64,000 bases of DNA, from assembly GCA_014898425.1 (NCBI GenBank), contig RCSZ01000024.1:186001-250000 (forward strand), given 5' to 3'. The notes under the pieces were generated by a model. The model ran no database searches and was not told the origin of the DNA. It saw only the letters and a program-made list of their open reading frames with translations. Shown here piece by piece: positions 1 to 14,165 of the stretch. How positions within the stretch are numbered: position 1 is the first letter of the stretch; every line of letters starts with the position of its first letter. The DNA is from Botryotinia globosa (taxonomy: Eukaryota > Ascomycota > Leotiomycetes > Helotiales > Sclerotiniaceae). Made by a program: the position numbers and the translations under genes.

Positions 1-1439
1 TTATTTGAAAATTATTTTTATATTATTTAAATTTTAATCTTTTTAGAAACTTAGATAGTAATCTATTATAAATATCTACACGAAGATTTGTTCTAAATTC
101 AATATATTATTTTGGTAAATAGAAGTATTGATCGTTTTAAAATATTATATTATAAAAAGAAAATAAAAGATTTGGAATATAAATTTATATAAACTTCAAT
201 ATCTAAATTCATTTTATATTATTTTTATTTGGATTTGTTATTAATATATATATCATTTATAGATCAATATAATAATTCATTGTGAGAGTTTATTTATTGA
301 ATGAAATAAGCAACAATTAAATTAAGTATAAGTCAGTAGCTAGAATTTAGAATTAAAATTATAGAATATAGGACAAGGAATTAGAATGTAGTTTTCAATT
401 ATAAAATCGATTCTATTAATTTTAGCTTCGAACTTTTAGTTTTATATTCTAACTTTTCAATAGAGATATTAATTTGAAAATATAAATTTTATCTAGGTAT
501 CTATTAAATTATAAAAATTATAAGTTACAAATTTATAGATTTTAATTTAAAAACTATCAATTCTAGGTAGTTATTATAAAATCCAAATAGTATGAGAGTA
601 AATTTAAATCAATTTTAGTAATTTGATAGTGAAAAATTAACTTTCAATGGTATTGAAGTGATTCATTATATTTTAAATTATAAAATTAAGTTTTATAGGA
701 AGAAAATCTAAGAATTAGAAAAAATTCGATTATATTAATTCGATAGGTATTCTTAATATAAATATTTAAAAACAATAGAGATAAGCTGAATACAATATAA
801 AAAAATAAAATATTTCAATTATTAATATATTAAAATCTAGATATTATATTGAATTTTATTTGAAACAAAATATCAATATAGATATATTTAAATAAAAAAC
901 TATATTTATTTAAACAATTTTCTTGAGAATCTTAAAAGATGATTGATTTTGTTTGTAGATATAATTAATGTAATTAATAGTTAGAATAATTATTTGTTGC
1001 AAAATATTTATGATTTAATATGATAGAAAATTTCGAAGGAAATTTTATTTTGATTATAGAAGGGTGGGAGATTTATGTTTATATAATCAAAATTATAATA
1101 ATTTATATTAAAAAAAAGGCTTAATGATATATTTCTGATTTTATGTATAATAAGTTTTCTTTTTGGCTTTTTATAATTAAAAATAACAAAAAATTTGTTA
1201 CTATTCTTTGTAATTATTCTAAGTATTATTTAGAGATTATATTTCTATTCATATTATATAATTTATAAGATTCCAAAAACTAACAACATTTTTCTTACTA
1301 TATTCCTTTGAAAATAGGAATTTGGAGTTATTTAGAAACTATAAGCTTTGTGAGATAATGATTGATATATAACTTTAAGTAATGTATATTTAATTTCGAA
1401 TGTTTAATAATAATGAAATATTAGTACAATAATCTATTT
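1..1439. other. AT-rich sequence without recognisable features
   Basis: No open frame of useful length, no tandem array and no match to the repeat families found elsewhere in the window. The composition is that of strongly RIP-mutated fungal DNA. Confidence 0.6.
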
Positions 1440-4400
1440 AGGTACAAACTCCATTGGTCTCTTGCTTCTAGCTTATATAACAGTATTGAAAGTGCTATAA
1501 AGCCCAAAAGCATGAAACAAAATCTCAAAAATCTAATAGGAATCGAATAGAAATCTAACAGAAATACAATAAATCTAAAAAATCTAAGAAATCTAAGAAA
1601 TCTAAGAAATCTAAGAAATCTAAGAAATCTAAGAAATTTAAGAAATTTAGGAAATCTAAGAAATTTAAGAAATTTAAAAAATTTAAAAAATTTAAAAAAT
1701 TTAAAAAATTTAAGAAGTCTAAAAAATTTAAAAAATCTAAAAAGTCTAAAAAATCTAAAAAATGTAAAAAATCTAAAAAGTCTAAAAAATCTAAAAAATC
1801 TAAAAAATCTAAAAAGTCTAAAAAATCTAAAAAATCTAAAAATCGATAAAATCTAAAAAATCTAAAAAATCGAAAAAATCGAAAAAATCTAAAAAGTCTA
1901 AAAAATCTAAAAAATCTAAAAATCGATAAAATCTAAAAAATCTAAAAAATCTAAAAAATCGATAAAATCTAAAAAATCTAAAAAAATCTATAAAATCTAT
2001 AAAATCGATAAAATCTATAAAATCTATAAAATCTATAAAATCGATGAAATCGATTAAAATCGATAAAATCTATGAAATCTATGAAATCTATGAAATCTAT
2101 GAAATCTATGAAATCTATGAAATCTATGAAATCTATGAAATCTATGAAATCTATGAAATCTATGAAATCTATGAAATCTATGAAATCTATAAAATATATA
2201 GCTAATGCTAATTCTATTTCTAAATTATTTCCAGATCCTTTTTCAAATCCCTGAAATTTATTCGATTTCATGAACCTTTTTCTATTTTCCTTTCCAATTC
2301 CCTTTTTAATTCTTCTAATCCAAAAAATCCAGGATTCCTTATCTCTTTTATTATACCATCAAATTTTCAAACCAATCAAAACTATCTATTCAATCTCTCA
2401 AAAAACTTTCAAACTTTAAATTAATTCTCTAATCTAATTATTTTTCCAATAAACACTACTTTTTGAATAAATAAACTTCATTACTCGAAAACTTTTCAAC
2501 TTAAAACCTTAGAATCTTTCTCATTTTATTTGATAAATTCTTTACTCTTGATAAATTATTTCTTGAATTCTAGTATTTTGATATTGGTATATAAAGTCTC
2601 CACAATCTTCCTTAGTTAATCAACTTCTAATTATAAACTATATTTTAAATCATATCTATGAAAGAAAATAATAGAATTATAAGAATTATCGACAGAATTT
2701 TCATATAGTCAATTTGATTGAAATCTGAATTTGATTAATTTTTAATCAAAACCTTTGATTTTCAAGTTTTCGATTAGATATATATAGTATATCAGTAGTT
2801 TGAGAATTACGAAATTGCAACTTGAACAATGTATTACTATTGAAGAACTTAAGAATTTTTTCAGGATTTAATTGTTATTTACAGGTCCAGGAAGTGTAGG
2901 AATACAATTTATCACTATTAGTACTATAAGTATTATTTATATATATTACAATGTATTCTACTTCGTGTCATTACAGCATTTCATTGGAGAGTAGTTTTAC
3001 ATCCTTGTAATTTGATTTATTATACTGTTTTATGGAACAAGGTATATAATCTGAGCCATTAGAATTTGACAAATTGTATATTCATAAGCCAGATCTATAT
3101 GATAAATTCGAATTGATAAGAATATCGATCTTTCCAATAAAGTTCTAATATGATAAATAGTAATACTATATAAAACTTGACTATCTTAACGACACAAGTG
3201 GGAACTCTGTATAGTATCCCTACAATACCCCACACTATATAATTTCTAATTGAAATATGATATTTGAATTGTATTCCTAATTAAGTATATTATATATATA
3301 TTTGATATAATAGTAGTAATAGTAGTAGTATTTATTAATATTCATTGAGCTGGCTTAAGGTTAATTTTGGAAATCTTTTGAAGGGTATAGGGATATGCTA
3401 AGTTATAGATTTATTTAATGTTTTAGAAAGCAATTTATATATATAAAGATTAGGGTTTATTTGAATAATTTTTTATTATTAGTTGAGATGGGGTTAATAA
3501 TATTTTAAGATTCTAAAGAATTAGATATAATTTTTTAGAAATAAATAAATGTAATATTATAAAAGTATATATTTATAAGATATATTGATATTGAAAAGAA
3601 TTTTTATTATATTTTTTAATTATTATTTAAATTAGATAAGAAAAGAATAGAGTTTGATTAAAAAGAAAGAAAGAGAAAAAGAAAAAGAAAGAAAAAGATG
3701 GTTGGATATTTTTAGTAGGGGTAGATGTTAATATAGAATTGGGTGATTTCAAAGAAATTGATTAATATTAATAATTGTAATATTAAAAACGAAAGATAGT
3801 TAAAGTCTTTTATTATTGATAAGAATAAAAATAAAAGTAATTATTTAAATTATTTTTTAAATTGAATTAATAATTTATAATATAATATTAAATATTAAGA
3901 TGTTTTTTGATAATTATAGAAGTATTTCAAATTAATATTTTAATATTGAAATTTTTTATAGTATTATATGAAATCCTTGTATTTTATATATATAGTTAGA
4001 ATATAATATAGTATTTTTTTTGATAAATTTAATTTCGAAGGAAGTTTAATTATATAAGTAAAATTCTATTTATTATAAATATTTGAAAGAGTAGGTTATT
4101 TTTTTTTTATTAGAATTGTTTTGTTTAGTTGTAAAGTTTTTTGATAATAGTGTTTATTTTATTGATGATAGGTATTGAAATAAATTTTAAATTTCAAATA
4201 AGTTTGTAGATTTTGAGGTTAGTGAGTTTGTTAGTAGTTTTTTTTTTTTTAATATTTATATATTCAAAAAATTAGTGAATTTTGATATTAAAAATTTGTA
4301 TAGTATTTTGATAAATATTAAAAATCTATTGAAAGGAATTAGATATATTGATATATAAATATTAGATTATTAAGGTATTATTAATATAAAGTTATAGGTA
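1440..4400 (+). repeat. Dispersed repeat, copy A (minisatellite-bearing)
   Basis: Shares ordered blocks with copy B (12,690-14,165) and, over a shorter span, copy C (39,100-39,660). Block 1 is a 'tagcttatata' segment near 1,470, also near 12,718 and 39,107. Block 2 is a T-rich 'ttatctcttttatta' segment near 2,340, also near 12,910 and 39,283. Block 3, in A and B only, is a short (TAG)n run followed by 'tttattaatatt' and 'gagctgg' at about 3,310-3,360 and 13,110-13,155; it is followed by roughly 0.8 kb of colinear similarity. Between blocks 1 and 2 each copy carries a different tandem array. The full element and its ends are not defined; part of a decayed LTR retrotransposon is possible. Confidence 0.6.
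1570..2190. repeat. 9-bp minisatellite (AAATCTAnn type), about 65-70 units
   Basis: Tandem 9-mers drift in blocks from left to right: AAATCTAAG units first, then AAATTTAAA and AAATCTAAA, then AAATCTATA and AAATCGATA, and finally about 14 nearly perfect AAATCTATG units (about 2,060-2,190). The period is a multiple of three, so the array stays open in frame on both strands (MKS repeats forward, IDF repeats reverse). Those frames are artefacts of the array, not genes. Confidence 0.95.
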
Positions 4401-6041
4401 TTATTTATTAAATAAAAAGATCTTTAAAATATATTTAAGATTTATATAGATTTTAATTATTTTTAAATTGAAAATATATAAAGTATTATTAATTGAGTTT
4501 GATTTGATAATAATTTGTTTTTTATTTTAATATATTATATATTTATATTTAATAAAAAAAATTTTATTAATAATTTGTTCAAAACTATTTGAAAAGATTG
4601 AAATTTTATTGAAAAGGAAATAAAATTATTATTTTTTGAAATTAATAATTATTATTTTTTTATTAATATTTTTTATCAAATTTATTTAATATTTTAGAAA
4701 GAAATATAAAAGTTATAATATAAAATATATGATATTAAAAAAGATTATTTCTAGATATTGAATTTTGATTTTAGGTTTTTATTATTAATTAGTATTTTAA
4801 TTTTTGATAATAAATAAAAATATAATTTGATAGATTATAAAATAGAAAGTATTTATTAATTGGATATAAATAGTAAAATAAAGTTTGATTTTATTTAGTA
4901 TTGTGTTAATAGATAGGATATTTGTATTTTTAAAAAGAGTAATTATTGGAATAATTTTTTAAATCGAAAGTATATTTTTAAATATTTAAATAAGTATTTA
5001 TTTTAATAGCTTGATATATTAATTTATTTAGAAAAAAGTAATAAAATCGTGGGTAATATATTGAATATAAAGTAATTTTGTTTTATTTTTGAATTACATT
5101 TTAATTTTGTATATAAAAAAAAGAATAATATAAGTAATAATAATTTTGTATAAAGCTAAGATTAAAAAATTATTGATTGTTTTTATAAGATTATAAATGT
5201 AATATATTATTATTTGAATTTTAATAGTTTTTATAATAATATATTTTTTAAAAAAAAGTTTTTTTTTAAATTAAATTCTAAATTATTTTAGAATAGATTA
5301 TATTTTATTTTTAATTATAATAATTTATATAATAATAAATTTTTTATTGATAATATAAAAAGAAATATAATCCTTTTTTTTAATAAAATAGATTATTTTG
5401 AATTTCTTGAAAACAAAAATAATTTTATTATTATTATTTTATTTAAGGATTTTCTTTAGATTATTTATTAAAACAAAAATAATAGTATTTAGAGATTGAA
5501 AGATTTAATATAAATAAAGATTATTAATATATTCAAAATATAGTTTTGTATTTTATAATAAAAATTTAATTAGATATAATATATATAGAATTAAAAAAAA
5601 AAAGTTTTATAATGTTTTATATATAATTTTGTAATTGAATATAATCGAATTCTTTAAATAGATTTGAATATATTAATTAATAAAAAAGGAATTGATTAAT
5701 TTTAGAAAGATTAAAAGCTAGTTTTGTTTGATTATTCTTTTTAATAATCTTTATTTTAAAAAGATATCGAAAATGCTTTGAATATTTATAATAATTATAA
5801 TAATTTTCAATTCTTAAAAAAAGATAGTTTTTATATTATATATAAAATAAGTAATTAGATTTATAATAGTTTTTTTAAAAAGAACTTTTTTATATTATAA
5901 ACTAAGAATATTATTAATTAATATAATCTATATTAAATAATAAATTGTAATTCTTTTCAAGTTTTTGAAAATATAAAAAATAAATGCAATTAATCATTAG
6001 AAATAAATAAAGAAGTCTTTTTTTTATTAGTTTTAAATAAT
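4400..6041 (+). pseudogene. Decayed coding-like sequence, possibly Copia gag/pol
   Basis: Read on the plus strand, the stretch gives long runs of plausible protein interrupted only by TAA and TAG, the stops RIP makes from CAA, CAG and TGG. A segment near 4,920-5,010 reads CIFKKSNYWNN and resembles the Cys-rich knuckle of fungal Copia gag, though the match is imperfect. The stretch is cut by the TRIM LTR at 6,042. No catalytic motif was found, so the assignment is weak; another retroelement class is possible. Confidence 0.3.
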
Positions 6042-6183
6042 TGTCACGTGTATAAAACTAATATGTATAGAACCAAATAGAAGTTGTAAGCTTTATCACT
6101 ACGCCATGCATGCAATCTGGCCTCAAAAGGCACAGTATCAGGGATTGAACCTAATAGCTTACTACTATATATATATCCTAACA
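6042..6183 (-). mobile_element. TRIM solo LTR (copy T1)
   Basis: 142-bp terminal repeat in inverse orientation, from TGTCACGTG to CCTAACA. It is flanked by the perfect 5-bp target duplication ATAAT (6,037-6,041 and 6,184-6,188). There is no second LTR or internal region, so it is a solo LTR left by recombination. Partly RIP-mutated: the tRNA-like A-box segment reads tactacgccat-like on this strand. Confidence 0.9.
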
Positions 6184-6188
6184 ATAAT

Positions 6189-9100
6189 ATAATTATTTCA
6201 ATAAGTTTTTAGATTTATAAAATGAAATTGATTATTAAATATTAATTATGGAATTTATATAAAATATTATTAATTATTCGTTAATAAATTTTAAGTATTT
6301 GTATTGTAATATAATTGATATTTGATAAAATGCTAGAGATTTTAATAATATTATATTCAATCTTTTTTATTGAAATAAATTAGAATTATTTTAAAATATT
6401 TAATTTGTTTCAAATTTCAAAGAGATTATATTCAAAGTTATTAGAAATATTGAAGTAATTAAGGATTTTTTTATACAAAATCTTAGCTTTTTCTATAATA
6501 TCTTTATTAAGATTTCTATCAATAAATAATCAAAATGATTTCAAATTAGGTTTTAATTTGTATCAATTAATAATTCTTTAAAACTTTTTATCATTTTTGA
6601 TTCTATTTATAATATTTTTTTAATAATTGTATTTTGCTTATTAAATTATTTTATAAAAGATTTGAATTATTTAAAGAATATTTTTATTTGAGGTATTATA
6701 TTTATAAAAATAATTCTAATATATCTTTTTATATACAACAACTTATTATAATATAATTTTATTATTTTTTCTATTATATTTATTAATTATATAAATAATA
6801 TTATTTATTATTATTATAAAATCTATTATATATATTTCACTTATTCTTTTATTTACAAAAAAAAAGATTAGAAAAATAAATTATATTAATATATATTAAA
6901 TTAAAAAGTTTTTCTAATTTTATTTTTAGAATTCTATAATAATATTATTCCAACAAAATTATATTCTATTCTATAATAATAATAATTTGTATTTTATAAT
7001 TTGAATCATTATATATATTTTCTTTAATAATAATTTTAATAAAAGAAATATTTGAAAAAATGAAATCAATTATATAATTAGCTTTATATATAAATTTGTT
7101 AGAAATATCAATGAAATCTATATTATTATTATTAAATCAATATATCAAATTCAAACCTTTATATTTAAATTATATTTTTAATTCGAATATATAATACTAA
7201 ATATTGAAATCGCTTTCTATCAAATATCAAAATAATAGAATCAAATAGAATATATAATCAATTGTTTTATTATTATTTAATTAATAATATAAATTGAATA
7301 TAATATTTCTATTTATATTAATTTGAAACAGATTTCTATTATATATAAAATAATATTATTATATATATAAATCAGCATTTTTATATATATATATTATAAT
7401 TCAAAAACAATTTAGTTTTTCAAGATTTTCAAAATTCTAAAAATTCATTGAAATATAATAATTATAGTTTGAATAATTTTATATTTGTATATTAATAACT
7501 ATTCAAATTTTCTAAATATAAATAATATCGATTTATTAAATATTAGAAATTATAAGAACTGTTATATATATAGAAATTATAAGAATTGTTATATATATAG
7601 AAATACTTTTATTGATATTAATTCAATAGATTTAAAGATTGTATTATTGAATCTATTGATTATAAATTTCATTATAAAATCTATTATATTATATTAATAT
7701 TAATAGAATATATTTTCGGAATCGAATATATTAAACTTATTAAAACTTTATATATAACAAAAGGCATTTTTATTCTTTTCTTTATTTTTTTTCAAATATA
7801 ATCTAAAAGTTTTTATTTAAAAAAATGAATATTTAAATTATAATTACAAAAACTTATATTTAATTCTGAATTAGGGTTTGATTAATAATAAAAATAGATT
7901 CAATTTATTTATATTAAATAATAATAATATTATATTTGTATTTGTTGGTGGGCTTTATAACTATAATTATAAGAATATTAAGTATATCTATTTTGAAAAC
8001 TTTAATAAATATATTAATTATTTTGTATTAAACTTTCTTTATTTTTTAGATAGTTTTGAATTTATTTTTGATAAAAAGTATTATAATATTATTTTATATT
8101 AAAAAATAATAAAGTATTTATTATATTTAGCTTTAAATAAATTATAATAATTAATATATTTGAATAATATTGTATAATTAATATCTATTAGTTTTTTATA
8201 TATATCTATTTAATAATTATAGTGAGTATAGAAAAGAAATCGATTATATTCAAAAGGAAAGTAATATTTTTAATAATTTGAATTATATCAAATTATAATA
8301 TATCTCTTTTTAATTAATCTAAAAAGACTATTAAGATTAAAAAGAATTAAAAAAAAATTATTTCAATAAATAAAATAATCCAAATAATTCTATTAAAATA
8401 TTTATTAATTTTATAATTGAGGGATTTGATGATAATTAAATATTTCTTTATTTATATGAAGATTTTATTAAAAACAAAAGCTTTAATTATTATAATTGTT
8501 TTATTATTTAGATTTATAACGGAAATAGGAATTTCTATAATTATATAATTATAATAAATCTCAAAAATAATTAGGAATATAATATTTAATATTTGTAATA
8601 CCTTTTATCAATTATATTTGTTATAAAATAAATTGTAAATATTATTAAATATAAAAATAATAGCTTAGTTTATAATTATAAATAAAATTATCGAAATATC
8701 AATTGAAAAAAGGCTTTCAATGATTTTCAAAAAATATTATTAAAAAATAAAAATAAAGGGTTGATTGAATAAAGCTAGGAGTTTATATTTAATAAATAAT
8801 CTTTAATTTTAATATTGAATATAATTCGAAATAGAATTTCTTTTTGATATAAAATTATAAAAGGTTTTTTTAGATTATATATTTCTAAGTTTAAAGAATA
8901 TATTATTTCTAATTTTATTTATATTATTAGATTTGATTATTTTTATAAAGATCTTAGGGTTGATAATAAATATAATATAAATAAAAAATTAAATATAAAT
9001 ATTGAGAAATATAAAAGGAATAATAATATTAATAAAAATAATAATAGTTACAAAATTAATTATAAAACTAATAAATTCCTTTATAAAAACTATATTAGAT

Positions 9101-9600
9101 ATATTTATATAAAATATTATAAAGATATTAAGTAATATTATAAAGCTTATAATAATTATATATTTATTTTTCATATTATATTCAAAAATATCAAATTGTT
9201 TTTTGATAATATTTAATATATTTGAAATAGTATTTTGATTATAATAATCAATTTCAAAAAAAGAAAATATTTGAATATTATTTTACTTTTTTTTTTTTAA
9301 TTATATAAAATTAATCGAAATTAAATAAAGATTATAGATTCAATAGATATATAAACCTAGGATTTAATAATTATAAAAAACAATCTAATATTATAAATCT
9401 ATTATTCAATAATATTATTACAAAAACAATTATCGGATTAAGTGAAAGGATTTATAAAGGATATAAAGAGTTAATCCTATATAATAAAGTCGAAAATATA
9501 AAGATACCTCGATTTTGGGATGTTGTATCGATTTGTGATATTTGATATAATGGAAATATTATCAAAGTATAATTGATTATTTTCTATAATTAGCTTTTGT
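6189..9600. other. Very AT-rich decayed sequence, some coding-like stretches
   Basis: Short open stretches on both strands (for example 7,878-8,102 plus and 8,820-9,130 plus) are rich in Asn, Ile, Lys and Tyr, as expected of RIP-mutated coding DNA. The plus-strand run near 8,900-9,130 (basic, Asn/Lys-rich) could be a gag-type tail. No motif supports naming a family. Confidence 0.45.
7548..7603. repeat. 27-bp direct repeat, two units
   Basis: Two adjacent copies of a unit beginning 'attataaga' and ending 'tatatatagaa', with one C/T difference between them. Confidence 0.8.
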
Positions 9601-12600
9601 AAACCCTAAAAGAAATCTATAAATTCAAAGTGAAGAATAATTAGTAATAATTAGAAATAGATTCTAGCTAAAAAAAGAGCTATAATCCAGAAAAAAAAAA
9701 TTATATTCAAAAATTGTAATCAACTTTAACTGGTAATTAATTTCTATATTATATTATTATATATTATCTCGAAACTTTATTCGAAATATAATGATTTTTC
9801 TAAAATGAAATTATTATATAAATATAATCTTATAAACAAATAATTTATAATATTCAAAGGATTTAAAATATATATATTAATCCATAAAACAATATTATAT
9901 ATCGAATTACAAGGGTTTGAAATTATTATAGATTAAAATACGATTTTTTATATATTCTGTATTATTATTATAAAATTTATAATATAATAATCACATTTTA
10001 ATTTTAATAATATTATTCTATTATATAATGATTTTAATATTATATTGTTAAAAGCTTTTTTTTCTAAGTCCTTAATTAGATATAATAGGGGTATTATATA
10101 GAGATTCGGGATCTATCGAAGTAATACTCTATTAGTACTAATATTATTCAGAGGTTCGATTACTGTTTAGAGGTTTGAATATTGTTCGGGGATTCGGGAA
10201 TCATAGAAGTACTATTCTATTAGTACTAGCACCGTACTTCCACCGTTTTATATCCCCGCTTGTGCCGTTAGGGTATCAATCAAGCTTAATTTTAATTTTC
10301 AAGAAAGAGATGTTATTTTAATTAACATTCTCTTTCTTTTATAGGTATGTATCCTAGAATGTTATTAACCACCCTATATCATAAGTTCATCAGATTTTTT
10401 ACTTCTTTGCCTACAGACTTGAATTATAAGTCTTGAAAGTTATAGCTTTAGTATTTATAGAATGTAATCATACAAACTAAAGAGTTATATTTTGATACTA
10501 CTTTTATTGTGTTAAGGGTGAAAATATCGTATCCAATAAAACATATAGTTGAGATATTATATCTCAATTGAATATTCTATAGCATAAGGGCTGCATTAGA
10601 GTACAATTCGAAATTCCGACTTATACCATCAAGATATATTACATTATCTCCTATCATTTTTCAAAGAATCCATTATTACAAAGATTTATATCAATATTTT
10701 TTAATAATTCATAAATTATTTTATAAGCAAAGAAATACAAATTCATATGGGAATTATTTCTTGATAATATTTTATTGTAATAACCTTTTCAACAATCTCA
10801 ATAAATGTATCTAATAAAACGAAAAAAAGAATGAATTTAATTTTTATATTCCTTAATTGAAACAAAATCTCCGAATGCATCTGTTTTACATATACAAAAT
10901 TCAATCAAAATTAAAATGCAGCCCACAAAGAATTCAATATATTAAACATAATTTTAAAATATAATTTTTTACCTTTTATAACATTATTCTCCAAATTTCA
11001 GAATCGAATCAAAATACTGAGCAAAAGTTCTTTAATAAGACTGAGATTTCTTGAGATTAAGATAGTTTGATCTTTCCAAAAATTACACAAATAATATTTA
11101 GGGGAAATGATATTCTAATATTGTAATCAAATCTATCATTTTCAAGAGATAAAGATCCAAGATTATAAAATAACATTCTTACAATATTCTTATTTCGTCT
11201 ATCATATGTTAATCATATGATATTTAAAATATATTTATGATTTAATTTAATAAAGATGTAATTCAAATATAGTCTATGATTGCTTATATTTATATTCTTG
11301 AAATCTTAAACATGATATTTTTTGAATCATAAATCTTTAGGGTTTAAGCCCTCTAGTCTCAATATATAAGTAGAACTTCGAAAAATCTGATACCCACCCA
11401 GGTAGGTAGATTCATAACATAGAATACTGAACAGCCTTTTAGACTAGATCTAAGCAAAAAATAACCATTATTCAAAAGAACTCAAAGTTATATTTAACAA
11501 TTATTATTATCATTATGAATTTTATAAATTCTATCACCTGTGTAGCACATGAAACGGAATTTCGATTGAAATGTGATAAATTCAAGAAATCAAGGTATTA
11601 GTATAAAAGAATTATTTTTATAGCTCAAGAAGGTATTTTGAACAATATCCATAGAGTATTTTTATACGAGCCTTTCCCCAGTTATTTATAACTAAATATA
11701 ATAATAACATTTTTCCAACTCTCTATATTTTTCTATTTTTTTTACAAAATCTATATTCATGTTGAGATTACATGACTTTCAAAATCCCAGAATGAAGAAA
11801 ATTTATATTTCTAGATTCTATAAAGATATAATTGTTGAAACTATTCAAGGGTTTTGAAGTTCCTAAAAGAAAAACTTACTTAATAGTAATAGTAATAGTA
11901 ATAATAATAATATTAATCTTCGTTAAGAAAAACCTCTTGAAAGGTATGAAAACATATTTAATTAAAGATTTAAAAATGTATTATATTAAAAAATCTAAAG
12001 ATTATAGGGGAAAAAATGGATTCTTTCATAAATAATTCTAAATCCTCAATTCTATAATATTATAATTCTATCACATATTATAGAAAAAGTTTGATTTATA
12101 TTGTATTTAGTTTTATAATTATTTTTTTATATATGATTATAGTCTCTATCTATGAAATAGGTTTATTTTATTGAAAATAGATATATATTGATTTGAATAA
12201 CAAAAGGTTTTAAATAACTCAAATATTTTTTTAAGTAAGTTCTAGATTTTCGCTCTAATATCCCTATAAACTATAATTCTTAGAAACTCAAAAAATCTTT
12301 CTTTTATATTCAAAAAAATAATTCCTATATTTTTATTATTATTCCTCTTTTTTATATTAATAATTTTTTTAATTAATAGAATCAATTTGTATTATATGAA
12401 AATATGAAAACAATCAGTAGAAAAATAATTAGGCCTCTAGAAAATAACAATTTAAAGAAAAAGGATCGATGCAACTTGTGGATTACTAGGAATATCGATA
12501 TCGATAATTTAATTCTAGTTTTATATATTATAATAAAAGATTTATAGGATTGTAAAAGGCACTATATATAGGCGTTGAATCTTTGCCCTCCCAAAAGTGT

Positions 12601-12689
12601 AATTTATACAATAACTTAGATAAAATATATTTGACGAAAAGCTTCAATAATAAGTCTCATGATATTAGATCTAAGAAAATTAAATCTGA
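9601..12689. other. AT-rich region, moderately decayed, no gene found
   Basis: Base composition is slightly less extreme than around it, particularly 10,080-10,620 and 11,340-11,660, but no frame longer than about 67 codons is present. The 67-codon frame at 11,832-12,035 covers an ATA/GTA-rich simple stretch and is not convincing. Contains an LTR-like remnant near 10,060-10,275. Confidence 0.5.
10060..10275 (-). repeat. LTR-like remnant with internal ~105-bp duplication
   Basis: On the minus strand it starts TGATACCCTAACGGCACAAG. A RIP-mutated version of that start occurs on the plus strand near 3,172-3,195. Inside, the block 'gattcgggat...tattagtacta' recurs about 105 bp later as 'gattcgggaa...tattagtacta'. 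The far end and a target duplication were not found, so this may be only one end of an LTR. Confidence 0.4.
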
Positions 12690-14165
12690 TCATCCAATAC
12701 ATTTCCCTTACCTATAACTTTTAGCTTAAATAAGGGTACCAAAGATACCGTTAAGCCTAAAAATATAATAAGTCTGATAAATATAATTTAATTTTGATTC
12801 TAAGCCTAATCCTAGTCCTGATCCTAGTCCCGATTTCAATTCTTTTTTTCCATTTCTTTTTTGTAATTCTATTTTCTAATTTTCCTCAATTTGAAATCTT
12901 AAAACTCTTTATCTTTTTTATTATATCTTTCAATCTTTAAATTAAATCAAGAATTCATTTAATCTTTGAAAATATCAAAACTTTGAAAGAATTTGTTCAA
13001 CTTTTGAAATATTTGATATTTCAATGGATTGTAATTTATTACTATATAAATTATGTTATCAGAAAACTTTTGATTTACAAAATAACAAAACAATTTTTAT
13101 TTTTATTTTAGTAGTAGTAGTAGTAATAGTATTTATTAATATTTAGCGAGCTGGTATGAGGCTAACCTTGGGAACCTTTCAAAGAATATAGGGATGTATT
13201 AAGCTATAGATTCAAGACAATATTGTAAAAAACAGATCATATATATAAAAACTAAAAAATCCATTTAAATAACTTCTTTTTTGTTAATTGAAGTAAAACC
13301 AATAGTATTCAAAGTTTCTAAAAAGTTAAGTATAATTTTAAAGAGTTAGTGAATATATATTATAAGAATAAGTATTTGTATATATAACTAAAGTTAATAT
13401 ATATATATATATATATAAAAGGTTTCTATTACCTTTTTAATTACTATTTAAATGAAATAAAGAAAAAGTGAAGCTTTAATTAAAGAAAAAAAAAAGTTGT
13501 TTTTAATAGAAATAAATATTAAAATAGAATCAAATTATTTCAAGAAATTCAGCTGAAATTAGTAATTGGGATATTAAAAACAAAAGATAATTGAAGCCTT
13601 TTATTATTAAGATTAATAGAAATAAAAATACTTATTTAAATAATTTTTTAAATTTAATTCATAATTTATAATAAAATATCAATTATTTAAAAGTCTTTCA
13701 GTAATTATAAGAGTATTTCAAATTGATATTTTAATATTTGAATTACTTGTAATATCATATAAAATCTTTATATTTTAAATATATAATAAAAATATAACAT
13801 AATATTCTTATAATAAATTTAATTTTGGAAAAAGTTTTATTATATAAATAAGATTCTATTTATTATATATTTCTAATAAGGCAGATAAATTATTACTTCT
13901 ATTATGAATATCATTCTAAATAAAAGTTAAGTTCTCTCATTATAGTATTAATTTTATTAAGAATAGATTTTAAAATAAGTCTTAGATTTAAATAGATTTA
14001 TAGAAATTAAGATTGATAAGTTTATTAGTTGCTTTATGTCTTTTAATTTTAGTATATTCAAGAAATTAATAGATTCTAATATCAAAGATCTGTATAGTAT
14101 TTTAATGAATATAGTAAGTTTATTATAAACAATCCAATATATTGTTATATGAATATTAATAAAAT
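12690..14165 (+). repeat. Dispersed repeat, copy B
   Basis: Colinear with copy A: the 'agcttaaataagggta' block, a T-rich block ('tttatcttttttatta', near 12,910), the (TAG)n run at 13,110, the 'gagctgg' segment and about 0.8 kb beyond. Here the position of the A minisatellite holds only a few degenerate hexamers (cctaat, cctagt, cctgat; 12,806-12,835). The right end is lost against the TIR element that follows. Confidence 0.6.

Noticed and set aside
1978..2271. 97-residue minus frame of IDF repeats and 60-residue plus frame of MKS repeats
   Set aside because: Both are translations of the 9-bp minisatellite; an in-phase array is open in any frame without needing selection.
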